DNA of 64,000 bases from Linum tenue (GCA_946122785.1 CAMGYJ010000011.1:37598513-37662512); one strand, 5' to 3'. Positions 21,131 to 32,204 are shown, counted from the stretch's first letter. Program-made: numbers and translations. Notes: generated by a model from the sequence alone, not told the origin.

Positions 21131-21720
21131 ATGTTAGACATTTTTTCTTGGAACTGCCAAGGGGTAGGGAACGAGCATTTCATTACCTTTTTGTTGGATT
21201 TTTGCCGGTCATATAGCCCGGATATCGTGATTATCATGGAACCCCATATCAGCGGGGTAACGGCGGAACAGGTTATTTTGCGTACTGGTTTTGATGGTTT
21301 CCTGGTTGTGGATGCTGTAGGTTTCTCTGGAGGGATTTGGGTGCTTTGGCAGACCCACACCATCAGTGTCACTTCTGTGTACCAGTGGGAGCAGATGATT
21401 CATTTCAGGTGCTCTCGACAGAGTGCTCCCAGCTCGGATGTACTCGTTTCAGCAGTTTATGGAAGCCCTAACGCTTCCAAGAGGGCTGATCTTTGGGCGG
21501 AAATCCGAAGGCTTTCTGATACAGCAAGTTTGCCTTGGGTAATCATTGGAGATTTTAACGCTATTCTAAGCCCGCATGACCGTATGGGAGGAGCACAGTT
21601 CAACGAAACGAGAGCTAGACCTTTTCAGCAGTGTGTCTAGGACTGTGGGCTCATCAATGTGGGTTTTTCTGGTCCCCGCTATACTTGGAGACGGAGGAAC
21701 CTACATCAGCGATTACATAG
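21131..21720 (+). pseudogene. LINE ORF2 endonuclease domain fragment (copy 1)
   Basis: APE-type endonuclease motifs in order: DIFSWNCQGVGNEHF, SPDIVIIMEPH (metal-binding Glu), GGIWVLWQTH, SAVYGSP, WVIIGDFNAIL (catalytic Asp/Asn), GFSGPRYTWRRRN. These define the endonuclease that nicks target DNA for LINE insertion. A TAG at 21638-21640 replaces the CAG of copy 2. After RRRNLHQRLHR the LINE is cut by 340-bp repeat sequence. Confidence 0.9.
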
Positions 21721-22113
21721 GCACCCTCTTTACACGACATCATGCTTGATATCCGAGTGCAAGGTAGGTAGGCGACCATGATACTTGGTGCTTGACTCCC
21801 CTTGCATGATACCCACATTATGATTGGGTCTCCACACTTAGCCAATTTTCGCCTTCTTTCCCCATCACGTCTAGGGGCACTAGTTGGTTCTCACACTTGG
21901 CAAAATTTTTGCCTCCACCATGTTGGGTGGTTGATGTTGAAGGGTGTCAACTCTTGGCGCTTGACCCCTCTTGTATGACAAGTGGGTGTTGAGGTAGCTT
22001 GTATAAAGCCCAAAATTCTAGTTTTAATAACACAAGATATCACCCTCTTTGCACGACATCATGCTTGATATCCGAGTGCAAGGTAGGTAGGCGGCCATGA
22101 TACTTGGTGCTTG
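21721..22113. repeat. Partial 340-bp repeats inside the LINE, ending at a deletion junction
   Basis: A first unit enters at CACCCTCTTT, followed by part of a second unit starting at 22021. At 22111-22113 (TTG) the sequence jumps to the AT-rich intron of the older PMD gene; copy 2 has 2,853 bp more at this point (55922-58774). Confidence 0.9.
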
Positions 22114-22311
22114 TTAATAATATAATTATAATAGAATTATATTCGAAATTAAATCATTAATTTTAATTAATTTATTTATAAGACTAAACTATTAATAATA
22201 TATCATAAATAATTTTAATAATGGTTGAAATTAAATCATTAATTTTAATTTATTTAGTTATAAGACTAAACTGTTACTAATATATCATAAATAACGTTGA
22301 AATTTTTATAG
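22114..22311. other. AT-rich intron 2 remnant of older PMD gene
   Basis: Contains AATTAAATCATTAATTTTAA twice. It precedes exon 3 (acceptor TTTTTATAG) and matches 58775-58973. Confidence 0.65.
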
Positions 22312-22773
22312 AAGGCACAACAAATACTCCGCTATAGGGGTACGACCAATGTGCTCTCATGGAACCCAGTTATCTTCCCCTATCTCAAAAGGGCACGGTT
22401 GGAGTCGATTAGGCATTTTGTAGGCATAAAAGTCGATCGCCAACTCATTACCGCATTGGTGGAGAGATTGAGAAAGGAGACACATTGTTTCAACTTTCGC
22501 CAAGGAGAGTGCACCATCACACTCAAGGACATAGCCATCCTAACTCATCTGCCTATCGACGGCAAAGCGGTGTGGGTGAGTGATCATCCCCCCGAGGATC
22601 GTGTGACGGTATGACCGGTTGGCAGTATTTCATCCACAGTGTTTTGGGGGTGAAAGTACCAACCAAGGAGAGCGTTGATGCGACGGATTGCTTGCCACCA
22701 TTGAGGAAAGGCCAAGTATCAATCACTTGGTTGACGAAGTATTTTAGGGACCATCACGATCCTGAAAAAAATG
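22312..22773 (+). pseudogene. Older PMD-MULE exon 3, truncated and frameshifted (copy 1)
   Basis: Reads KAQQILRYRGTTNVLSWNP, then YLKRARLESIRHFVGIKVDR, ITLKDIAILTHLPIDGK, VSDHPPEDR. A 2-bp GT insertion near 22600 then shifts the frame, and the PMD continues as GWQYFIHSVLGVKVP and SITWLTKYFRDHHDPEKN before sequence identity stops. It is homologous to exon 3 at 13198-14012 of the nested MULE, reading in the opposite direction. Exons 1-2 and the promoter were lost in the 2,853-bp deletion. Confidence 0.88.
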
Positions 22774-24217
22774 TAGGAGGTTGTTTACTTTTCCCTAGCA
22801 CATCGGTGACAGTAGGGAGTAAGGTAGCGCCGTAGCCATAACTTCGCATTCTTTCTGTTGCCTTGTCTCATTATTATTTATTTATTTATTTATTAAAAGT
22901 ATGAAAAAATGGAGGCGGTAGTTTATTTTTTCCTAGCCCGCCCGTTTTTAGGCTTTTGGGACTGGACTTGTGCCCGGGTCCGGTTTTATTCGGTCCGATC
23001 GACCGGTCCGATTTAGTTTTAATAACACAAGATATCACCCTCATTGCACGACATCATGCTTCATATCCGAGTGCAGGGTAGGTAGGCGGCCATGATATTT
23101 GGTGCTTGACTCCCCTTGAATGACACCCCATTATGATTGGGTCTCCACACTTAGCCAATTTTTGCCTTCTTTCCCCATCACGTCTAGGGGCACTAATTGG
23201 TTCTCACACTTTGCCAAAATTTTGCCTCCACCATGCTGGGTGGTTGATGTTGAAGGGTGTCAACACTTGGCGCTTGACCCCTCTTGTATGACGAGTGGGT
23301 GTTTGGTGGGTCAAAGTGTGTGTAGAGGTAGCTTGTATAAAGCCCAAAATTCTAGTTTTAATAACACAGGATATCACCCTCTTTGCACGACATCATGCTT
23401 GATATCCGAGGGCAAGGTAGGTAGGCGGCCATGATACTTGGTGCTTGACTCCCCTTGCCTGACACCCCCATTATGATTGGGTCTCCACACTTAGCCAATT
23501 TTTTCCTTCTTTCCACATCACGTCTAGGGGCACTAGTTGGTTCTAACACTTGGCCAAAATTTTGCCTCCACCATGCTGGGTGGTTGATGTTGAAAGGTGT
23601 CAACACTTGGCGCTTGACCCCTCTTGTATGACAAGAAGGTGTTTGGTGGGTCAAAGTGTGTGTTGAGGTAGCTTGTATAATGCCCAAAATTCTAGTTTTA
23701 ATAACACAAGATATCACCCTCTTTGCACGACATCATGCTTGATATCCGAGTGCTAGATAGGTAGGCGGCCATGATACTTGGTGCTTGACTCCCCTTGCAG
23801 GACACCCCCATTATGATTGGGTCTCCACACTTAGCCAATTTTTGCCTTCTTTCCCCATCACGTCTAGGGGCACTAGTTGGTTCTCGCACTTGGCCAAAAT
23901 TTTGCCTCCACCATGCTGGGTGGTTGATGTTGAAGGGTGTCAACACTTCGCGCTTGACCCCTCTTGTATGACAAGTGGGTGTTTGGTGGGTCAAAGTGTG
24001 TGTTGAGGTAGCTTGTATAAAGCCCAAAATTCTATCATTGGGTGTGATGAGAAATTTCTGCCAATATTTTTGATCACTTAAAAATAATAAGTGGGGTCTT
24101 ATGGATAAAAGACGGGGTTTGTACCCTAATTTAATGGTCGCTAAAAACTAAACGAGATAGGTAGCCTTAACCAATTACCTAATTTTTGTGACGACTTAAA
24201 TAGAGTGATTAGTTTTA
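22774..24217. repeat. Repeat cassette: 240-bp segment, three 340-bp units, tail
   Basis: 22774-23015 equals 5073-5310; units start at 23016, 23355 and 23695; the tail (24035-24217) equals 5991-6174. The cassette ends at GATTAGTTTTAAGA, where LINE coding sequence resumes. Confidence 0.85.
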
Positions 24218-25141
24218 AGAAACCTGACGAGTTGTGGGTTCGTGTGTTACAGGCTAATTATTTCAATCAGGTGAATGGCGTGTTGGTGGCTAAATCCTCA
24301 GGAAGAATCTCGACAGTTTGGCTGGGAATCCGAAAAGCTTGGCCAATCATGTCCACAGGAATGAAGATGAGCATCCAGGATGGACAAAGTACGTCGTTCT
24401 GGATAGATCGATGGCTCGACAGTGGAGAGGTTTTGCTGGATGCAATTAACGTGGATGGGTTGGCAATAGATCCATCCATCCCGGTGGCTGACTTTGGAAA
24501 GTTGGATGGTGAGTGGGACATCCCTAAATTCCATTCTTTTTACCTGAGGAGGCTATTTTGTAGGTTCTGAGTATTCAGCCACCCATACCCGGCTCTGGCG
24601 AGGACTCAGCTACTTGGGGACCGGAAGTGGACGGACGGTTCCGAGTTTGGTCGGCTTATGATGTCGCCACAGGGAATTTGAACAACATGCATGAGTGGAC
24701 TGGCGCCTGATCTGGCGTTGGAAAGGCCCCGCCCGGGTCAATAATATCATGTGGCTGGCTGTCCGAGATCGCCTACTCACTAACCAGGAGCGTTCGCGAC
24801 GTCACCTTACCAGCTTGTAGGGATGTCAACAGTGCGGAGACCCGACCGAATCAGTCCTGCATGTGTTGTGGGACTGCCTTTTTCCAGGTTTACTAGGATG
24901 CAGCTCCCTCAGCTTTATGATCGACCAGACTTCTTCAGGAGGCCTTTACAAGGGTGGATTCTTGACAATGTTCGTGATGCGCAGTCTAGCCTTGAGTTCA
25001 GCATTATCTGCTGGTCCCTCTGGCGGACCAGGAATGACAGAGTCTTCGCAGGCAAAGTCATCACAACTGAACTTTTTCTACAGCGCGTCCTGGCATGGAT
25101 AAATGTCGTGCGGAATGCCATGGACAAAGACAGGCTTGTTC
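23850..25141. repeat. 1,292-bp tandem duplication unique to copy 1
   Basis: 23850-25141 is repeated with a constant 1,292-bp offset; the second copy starts at 25142. The junction joins LINE sequence (CAGGCTTGTTCTTTCGCC) to the 340-bp repeat (CATCACG). Both parents contain TTCTTTC-C-C, so a short homology probably mediated it. Copy 2 has one unit. Confidence 0.93.
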
Positions 25142-25142
25142 T
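24218..25142 (+). pseudogene. LINE ORF2 C-terminal region, first tandem copy
   Basis: Begins KKPDELWVRVLQANYFNQV, continues STVWLGIRKAWPIMSTGMKM and FWIDRWLDSG, the conserved stretch after the reverse transcriptase in plant LINEs, then a frame-broken zf-RVT region (WLAVRDRLLTNQERS, GCQQCGDPTESVLHVLWDC). A TAG precedes GCQQC, as in the second copy but not in copy 2 of the 34-kb unit. It is cut before RNase H by the tandem duplication junction. Confidence 0.85.
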
Positions 25143-25509
25143 TTCGCCATCACGCCTAGGGGCACTAGTTGGTTCTCGCACTTGGCCAAAATTTTGCCTC
25201 CACCATGCTGGGTGGTTGATGTTGAAGGGTGTCAACACTTGGCGCTTGACCCCTCTTGTATGACAAGTGGGTGTTTGGTGGGTCAAAGTGTGTGTTGAGG
25301 TAGCTTGTATAAAGCCCAAAATTCTATCATTGGGTGTGATGAGAAATTTCTGTCAATATTTTTGGTCACTTAAAAATAATAAGTGGGGTCTTATGGATAA
25401 AAGACTGGGTTTGTACCCTAATTTAATGGTCGCTAAAAACTAAACGAGGTAGGTAGCCTTAACCAATTACCTAATTTTTGTGACGACTTAAATAGAGTGA
25501 TAGGTTTTA

Positions 25510-27015
25510 AGAAACCTGACGAGTTGTGGGTTCGTGTGTTACAGGCTAATTATTTCAATCAGGTGAATGGCGTGTTGGTGGCTAAATCCTCAGGAAGAAT
25601 CTCGACAGTTTGGCTGGGAATCCGAAAAGCTTGGCCAATCATGTCCACAGGAATGAAGATGAGCATCCAGGATGGACAAAGTACGTCGTTCTGGATAGAT
25701 CGATGGCTCGACAGTGGAGAGGTTTTGCTGGATGCAATTAACGTGGATGGGCTGGCAATAGATCCATCCATCCCGGTGGCTGACTTTGGAAATTTGGATG
25801 GTGAGTGGGACATCCCTAAATTCCATTCTTTTTACCTGAGGAGGCTATTTTGTAGGTTCTGAGTATTCAGCCACCCATACCCGGCTCTGGCGAGGACTCA
25901 GCTACTTGGGGGCCGGAATTGGACGGACGGTTCCGAGTTTGGTCGGCTTATGATGTCGCCACAGGGGACTTTGAACAACATGCATGAGTGGACTGGCGCC
26001 TGATCTGGCGTTGGAAAGGCCCCGCCCGGGTCAATAATTTCATGTGGCTGGCTGTCCGAGATCGCCTACTCACTAACCAGGAGCGTTCGCGACGTCACCT
26101 TACCAGCTTGTAGGGATGTCAACAGTGCGGAGACCCGACCGAATCAGTCCTGCATGTGTTGTGGGACTGCCTTTTTCCAGGTTTACTAGGATGCAGCTCC
26201 CTCAGCTTTATGATCGACCAGACTTCTTCAGGAGGCCTTTACAAGGGTGGATTCTTGACAATGTTCGTGATGCGCAGTCTAGCCTTGAGTTCAGCATTAT
26301 CTGCTGGTCCCTCTGGCGGACCAGGAATGACAGAGTCTTCGCAGGCAAAGTCATCACAACTGAACTTTTTCTACAGCGCGTCCTGGCATGGATAAATGTC
26401 GTGCGGAATGCCATGGACAAAGACAGGCTTGTTCTTTCGCCTAGTTTGCCCATAAGAACGGAGGTGGAGATCTCTTGGAAGCCTCCACCTCTAGAGTGGG
26501 TCACTCTCAATTCAGATGGCTCCGTCCTTCCTGACTCATGCCATGAGGCGGCTGGTGGCCTGATTCGAGTTCACACAGGACGCTGCACTGCAGCGTTTGC
26601 GCTTAACTTGGGGATTTGCTCTATCACCCTAGCAGAATTGAGAGGCGTTGTTGAAGGACTTCAGTTGGCTTGGGACAACGGCCATCGAAGCGTTCACATG
26701 GAACTTGATTCCAGATGTGCGATTCAGCTACTTCGGAGTTGTGAGGCGATGAATCATCATGAGGCCGCTATTATTGGCCGTTTTCAGGATCTTCTTTCTC
26801 GAGACTAGGTAGTCTCGATCTCCCATATCTACAGAGAGGGAAATAAATGCGCGGACTATTTGGCTAGTAGGGGTCACACTCTTCCCTTGGGGTTTCACGA
26901 TGTGTCAGATTCTGATTCTGGGTTATGTAATTTTCTCATGTACGATTGTCAAGGACTCTCTGAGTCCCGTTGGGTTGTGAATGAAAGCTGAGATGCGCTG
27001 CATCCATTTACCAAC
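25510..27015 (+). pseudogene. LINE ORF2 C-terminal region with RNase H, second tandem copy
   Basis: Same start as the first copy but continuing through an RNase H domain: first Asp in WVTLNSDGS, Glu in SITLAELRGV, Asp in MELDSRCAIQLL, and HIYREGNKCADYLASRG. A TAG at 26806-26808 interrupts RNase H (probable former Trp codon, LLSRD-stop-VVSIS). The frame ends ESRWVVNES-stop just before the poly(A). Frameshifts between the three regions make it non-functional. Confidence 0.88.
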
Positions 27016-27030
27016 AAAAAAAAAAACCAA

Positions 27031-27338
27031 ATTGGTTGCATGGTTGGTTGCAACACTTAAGAATTTTAGATATTTAAAAACTCCTCCCCCTGCGATACCT
27101 TCAATGTTCATTCTGCGCGGCCGCTAAAGATTCCGTCCAACCCAAAAGAAAACAAAATTGCTAAAATTAAAGAAAGCCCAACCCAAAAGAAAACAAAATT
27201 GCTAAAATTAGAGAAAAACATATCCGCCAGGTCAACCACTGCATGATATTGGGTTGAAGGTCAAATTGTGTTCTTTGTTTTCTTTGGTTTGTGAAGTGTG
27301 ACTATTTTTTATTTTTCTTTTCTCCTAATTCATTATTT
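27031..27338. repeat. Right ~308-bp direct repeat flanking the LINE (copy 1)
   Basis: Partner of 20641-20948. It carries CTCCTCCCCCTGC, GCGCGGCCGCTAAAGATTCC and ATCCGCCAGGTCAACCAC in the same order, with scattered substitutions. Confidence 0.85.
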
Positions 27339-28019
27339 GAAATTCTAAGTTGAACATTTGAATATTGATGTTATATAAATGTGTGAAAAATTGAAAATTC
27401 ACTATATGTTGGATTTAAGTACGACTTGTTATTTTGGTGTAATGTTGTATTCTATTACTAGATTATTTGACATAATTTATAAATTTATGAAAAATATATG
27501 ACTTTTTCATATATCTAAGTTAAATCAGACTACAACGATTGGACGATTAATCCTCAACCTACTTGCTCGACCGGATCAACTGGCTACACCGGTTGACAAC
27601 GTTGGTTTCTATCACTTCTAACTTCTCTGATAAATTTTGGAACCAAAACACAATTATCCGTATCATTGTTTCCCTGTATGATGGTGACTGCTCCAACCTA
27701 TTTCTTGCAATAAACCATATCAGATTAAGTAGCTAAATTTTAAAATTCCAGATTTTCTTTACATACTTAACACCAATCATGACCACTAGGATTTTTGGTG
27801 GAATCTTATTCAATATTCTTAAGACCTGTCTTTTATTTACCTTTTAATTTTTCATTATCCATTTTTATCACTATTGACTATACACAATATCCCCTTCCTT
27901 TTCTCCTCCACGTCCTCTACCCTACTTTATTACTTTTTAATGGGACAAAAGCATTGTTATAAGAACCAAATCATATTAATGGTTTGGCCAATAGAACTAC
28001 TAAATCAATTACAATGGCT
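27339..28019. other. No gene recognised
   Basis: AT-rich intergenic DNA with no domain-bearing frame, repeat or RNA gene that I can identify. Confidence 0.6.
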
Positions 28020-28500
28020 CAGTTTGGCTCTGTTTTAGCTTTTGCAGAAGCAGCTTCTAGCTTGAGCTTTTAGAGATGTACTTTTCAAATAAAGCAGTTG
28101 AGTGTCTGGTTGAAAATTTATTAAATTTTTTTAATATGATAGGTTGTGTAAAATGACTATAAATGACTTATAATATAAAATATGAACAATAATTCTAAAC
28201 AATAAAATGTAGTCAAAATGGATCTTGTTAGACTTCTTTTGTATTAAATAATATGATTTTATACTTTATTTATTTTTAAAATGATATAAATGAAAGAAAA
28301 TTATATTTTCTTAAATAAAATTAAAATATGGTAAGGATAATCTTGTATTTTCAAAACAGCTTTTCGCAGAAGCTCCAAATCGGAGCTTCTGCTTGTTATA
28401 CAAAACCGCTTTTCGGCTTTTCAAAAGCCAAACTTTTAGAGGTGTTTGGCCATACTTCAGCTTTTGAAGCAAAAAGCACTTCTAAAAGCCGGGCCAAACA
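28020..28500. mobile_element. MITE-like element with GTTTGGC...GCCAAAC ends
   Basis: About 480 bp, non-coding, with ends CAGTTTGGCTCTGTTTTAGC and, inverted, TATGTTTGGCCCGGCTTTTA, and internal self-complementary AAGCTTTTG/CAAAAGC phrases. The ends resemble common plant hAT-type MITEs. The 8-bp flanks ATGGCTCA and ATAGGCAA are only partly alike, so a target duplication is not demonstrated. Confidence 0.5.
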
Positions 28501-29684
28501 TAGGCAATATAGTAACTCGGTTTATTTGATTGTATAGTTAGCCACGAACCCAAATGGTTTATGATTGTTTGCCATGAAACCATATGAGCTACCACAATTT
28601 GACTGACTAATGTTTCAAAAATTTAATCATATAAATATTAAATTTTTTAACGTAGACAAAGATCCAATCCAAATTACTTATTTCATTGATGCTTCATTTT
28701 CCTAGCATCCATGTGAGCTTTATGTCATCGACTACGGATTGTCACCCTGATTACTAACTTGAATTTAATAAAAAAAGATTTGATTATTTTTGTGAGATAG
28801 TTATAATAATTTCTTAGAACATTTTGGTAATACATGATATGAATATGTATTTATTTATGGCTAGTGATACTTTCACTTCTAAATTAGCGTATTATCTATA
28901 TTTTTTTTATGCCATAACGGCTAATCGTTAAACCATCAACTACTAACTTTTCTATTTCAGTATCCGGTTTGATCATGAAAAGATTAAAAAAAAGTAACAT
29001 CGCCTCTAACGCTTATGTAAAAAGTAAATAAATCTAATTACAGATTTCCTGTCATGGTGTAAGAGATAAAACTTTGTCATAATTTGTTTAGTGTTTCTTG
29101 AGAATGTTTCGTAACAAAAATGGAAACACACTAAATCCCTGCAACAGAGTGCGGGCAGGTACACAGGAGCGGATATCATTAGTAGCCTTGTGGTGAGTAA
29201 TTATGAGTAACCCAATCCGAATCCGCCACATCAGCACCCTTTCTTTCTCATGGAAATACTTTAATTTTTACCCTTTAATTTTTAACGGACAATTTCTCTC
29301 TCGTTTTCTGTTGCAATTTAAATTTTTTTGCACAGTTAAATCAAATTAATTGTGATTTTCAAAATGATATTGACTATAATTTATTTTCAAAATGATATTG
29401 ACTTTGATATAGTTTTAAAAATAATTGATATAATTTTAAATCCGAATTAGAACAAAGAAGATATGATCCGATTAAAAAAAGTAGGAGAAATAAAATGATT
29501 TTAATTATCAACCCTTAAATCTACAACCCACTAAAAAAGAAGAGTCCAGATTTGATTAATAATATTAAGCACCCTAATTCCTCAAATTACTCACCCTATC
29601 TTGAGCCATGTACACCTAATGTATATGATCGTCGATCCTTTGCTAGGATAGATAGGATTTTATCCTCATTCTTATATACACATC
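28501..29684. other. No gene recognised
   Basis: AT-rich intergenic DNA; 29331-29420 contains AATGATATTGACT twice. From about 28639 onward this is the part of the unit present only once in the window. Confidence 0.55.
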
Positions 29685-30040
29685 CATAATAAGTATTATT
29701 AGATGCAAGCTAAGCTCGGGATAGTCCATGTTTTAGTGTACTCTCTAATCATCATTTATATTAATAAGAAATTACATGTACTCATTTACATAGAAGGATG
29801 AAAAAAACAATGTGCTTTTGTGCCGAAAGGAGCAAAATAGTGAAGGCAAGGAACCAAAAGCGGCCGGTCCTCAACAAAATCAGATGAGTTGGATGGTTAA
29901 TTGCAAGACTTAGAATTTCATACATGCACAAACTCCTCCCCCAGCGATACCTACAATGTTAGTTACGTTCATCCTGCGCATTGACGGCCGCTAAAGATTC
30001 CGGCCATAAAAAATTGCTAAAATTAAAGAAGCCCAAAAAG
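29685..30040. promoter_or_regulatory. Upstream region of the LysM gene, duplicated elsewhere
   Basis: Matches 20441-20790 in order but with more divergence than the 34-kb copies show. Conserved phrases include ATCATTTATATTAATAAGAA, CTCCTCCCCC and CGGCCGCTAAAGATTCCG. It lies 200-550 bp before the TATA box, so it may include upstream promoter elements. Confidence 0.5.
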
Positions 30041-30238
30041 TCAAGTGTCTTGTTCGCTATCCATATAATGTCGTTATTGCCGTGAAGAATGTTATTTTCC
30101 ACCGTCTACTTCTACGCAACCGCAAATAACAATAATAATACTTGGTATTGTTTTATTGAAATAATTAATAATAAAAATGCAATACCAAAATGGTTGGACT
30201 CAAATTGCTAGTTTTTGTAGTTTCTTCGGCTCCAGTGG

Positions 30239-30247
30239 TATAAATAG
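30239..30247 (+). promoter_or_regulatory. TATA box of the LysM gene
   Basis: TATAAATAG lies 121 bp upstream of the ATG at 30360, compatible with a transcription start near 30270 and a ~90-nt leader. Confidence 0.7.
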
Positions 30248-30359
30248 GAGATGATATTTTCATGATCATCACTCAATTTAACAAAGATAGACGAACATAT
30301 GTAAAGAAGAAAAGACTGAATTAGTTCAGACATTCTTCCGTCCGGAGAAGCATAAATAT

Positions 30360-30738
30360 ATGACGATGGGCAAGGCTAACCTCAAGTTCGTGATGCTCGC
30401 TTTGCTGGTCTGCCTTCTAATCACCAGCAGTAAGTTTTTTTTGTTTATGCATAGATATATGCATGCATGTCTCTTAACTGTGCATGTACTTTTCCCCAAT
30501 AGTGGCCTCTGGAACAATATATTTCTTCTTTGGTGATGTGTGGAATAAATATTGAGCAGGTGCCGCTACCAAGACGAAGTGCAGTACTGACCTCTACGTA
30601 GTAGAAGACGGCGAAGATTGCTATAAGATAGCCACAGCCCACAACATGAGCGTTGAGGAACTCGAGAGCTTGAACCCTTATGTCAGCTGCGCCAAACTGC
30701 AGCCTGGAAACAAGCTCTGCCTAGGAAAAAATTATTAA
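30360..30738 (+). CDS. Small secreted single-LysM protein (two exons)
   Basis: Exons 30360-30429 and 30560-30738, joined across a 130-bp intron (donor AGTAAGT, acceptor TTGAGCAG), give 82 residues. Residues 1 to about 25 form a signal peptide: basic MTMGKANLK, then hydrophobic FVMLALLVCLLITS. The mature part is essentially one LysM domain: YVVEDGEDCYKIA at its start, HNMSVEELESLNP in the middle, LQPGNKLCL at the end, with four cysteines that could form two disulfides. LysM domains bind GlcNAc-containing glycans such as chitin or peptidoglycan; short apoplastic LysM proteins of this size exist in plants, with poorly known roles. There is no transmembrane or kinase domain, so it is not a receptor. 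ATG choice: Met1 and Met3 are both possible. It has a TATA box and an intact frame, unlike everything else in the window. The exact ligand is not inferable. Confidence 0.9.
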
Positions 30739-31639
30739 TTAAGAACCCTACCTACCTTTATATTTGCATATCGATCAACCACAACAATGCTCAAAATATT
30801 CTCAGTAAGTTTGACCTTAATGTCTCGTCATTCATCGACGATTCGTAGGTCTAATAAGAAACTAAAGTTTACCGATGTAGCCTTTATATCCGCGATATCA
30901 TGAATAATATTATTATTATATTATTATGGAACAATAGTAAGATATGCATGTCTTACTTTGTTTTATCAATGTCAATCCAGTGTTTCCACGGGAAGAATCA
31001 TATATAATGCCCTATATTCTGATTGATTTATGTATGGGTTATTGACCACAAGGTTATGCACCTCATCCACTCCCTCTGTATAGGAACGTATAGCACATCG
31101 ACATTTTTCGTCACTTAAAATATTTTTGGTTACAGGCCGATGATGAATTGGGTTTGATAAAAAAAAAATTAGTCAATATATTCTTCTAATTATCGAAAAG
31201 AAAAACCTCGCCCCCATCCTCTCACTCCTTCGCCAAGGTGACATATTATTGCCATAAGATATTGGTTGTGATAAGATATGTATAATCTAATTTTTGGAAA
31301 TTGAAAGATGATTAATTGGTCGTGATGATGAATTTTAGCATTATATTTTGTCACTAAAATAATAAGTGTGGTCCTATGATAAAAGATTGGTTTTGTGACC
31401 TAATGTAGTGGTCGCTAAAAGATAAACAAAGTAGTTAGCTTTAACCGATGGGAGTTGATAAAAGTCATCCTAAAAATTATTAATGATCGTCCTAAAAAAC
31501 AACAACGCTACACATTTAACCTTTTAGCATCTTTACCTTTCCTTTAGCAAACAAACACCACCTTCACTTAGAAAGTAAAAAACACTCATTCTCCCACACT
31601 CTCGAATTCATCATCGAAATTTGGAAGCCGTAATCGTCG
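30739..31639. other. LysM 3' flank and repeats, no gene
   Basis: AATAAG near 30852 could serve as polyadenylation signal. 31318-31435 resembles the tail found after 340-bp arrays (5991-6130). GTCATCCTAAAAA/GTCCTAAAAA phrases at 31465-31500 may lie close to the left end of the OTU-type MULE. Confidence 0.45.
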
Positions 31640-31739
31640 AGAATATGTCTGAACAATGAGTAGCGACTCCGACGAGGTAAAAATTTTGATTTTTTTATAA
31701 AAAACAACCTAAAAGACCTCAGCCGAAGGTAATTTTCTG

Positions 31740-31950
31740 TTGGTCCATGGTTCAACTGAAAATCAGATTCGGTTGAACCATGGACCAACCGAAAATCACA
31801 TTCGGTTATGCCATGGACGAACCAAAATTCTGTTTTGTTTGGGCCATGGTAGAAACGAAATTTGGATTCTGTTGATCCCCGATAGAACCGAAAATTGTCT
31901 TCGGTTAAGCCATGGTGGAACTAAAAATTGGTTTCTGTTGATGGATTTTG
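31740..31950. repeat. Left subterminal repeats of OTU-type MULE
   Basis: Five to six repeats of a GCCATGG-centred unit with flanking ACCGAAAAT or TTCGGTT, spaced about 40 bp (CCATGGACCAACCGAAAATC near 31778). Similar CCAACCGAA units lie at the other end of the element. They fall within intron 1 of the transposase gene. Confidence 0.7.
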
Positions 31951-32204
31951 GGTTTTTTTTAGTTTATATAAAATATTTCTATTCTTTTGTTAGATTTATA
32001 GTTTGGTCCATAAGATAGTTTGTTGATTAGTTTATATTATTTCTTTAGATTTATGAGCATAATTATTTGTGAAATTGAATGCTTTTGTATACAAAATTAA
32101 GATTAGATGTATAATGCGCAAATAAAGAATAGAAAAATGTAGAATACCATTCTTACATTAGATGTAGTTATGAATTTGAAAATTCTTATCGTAGAAAAAT
32201 GTAG

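Larger units (their letters stand above)
20949..27030 (+). mobile_element. L1-type LINE, 5'-truncated, reverse transcriptase replaced by other repeats (copy 1)
   Basis: The element starts just ahead of the endonuclease domain, loses LINE sequence at 21721, regains it at about 24218 in the region C-terminal to the reverse transcriptase, and ends with an 11-nt poly(A) at 27016-27026. The missing part, where the reverse transcriptase core should be, is occupied by 340-bp repeats and a fragment of the older PMD-MULE. Copy 1 also has an internal 1,292-bp tandem duplication. Flanked by ~308-bp direct repeats. Confidence 0.85.
1..28638. repeat. Copy 1 of ~34-kb direct tandem duplication
   Basis: Nearly every base here has a counterpart in 34115-64000 in the same order and orientation. 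The coordinate offset is 34114 at the left edge, 34099 through the nested MULE, 33808 before the 22113 deletion and about 35362 at the end, each step explained by an identified indel. Over 16081-18000 I count about nine differences (about 0.5%). The left limit of the unit is outside the window because homology already exists at base 1. Confidence 0.97.

Noticed and set aside
28328..28537. 69-codon plus-strand frame
   Set aside because: Lies within the MITE-like element and has no coding features.
30326..30642. Minus-strand frames over the LysM gene
   Set aside because: Antisense to a spliced plus-strand gene with signal peptide and domain; no support of their own.
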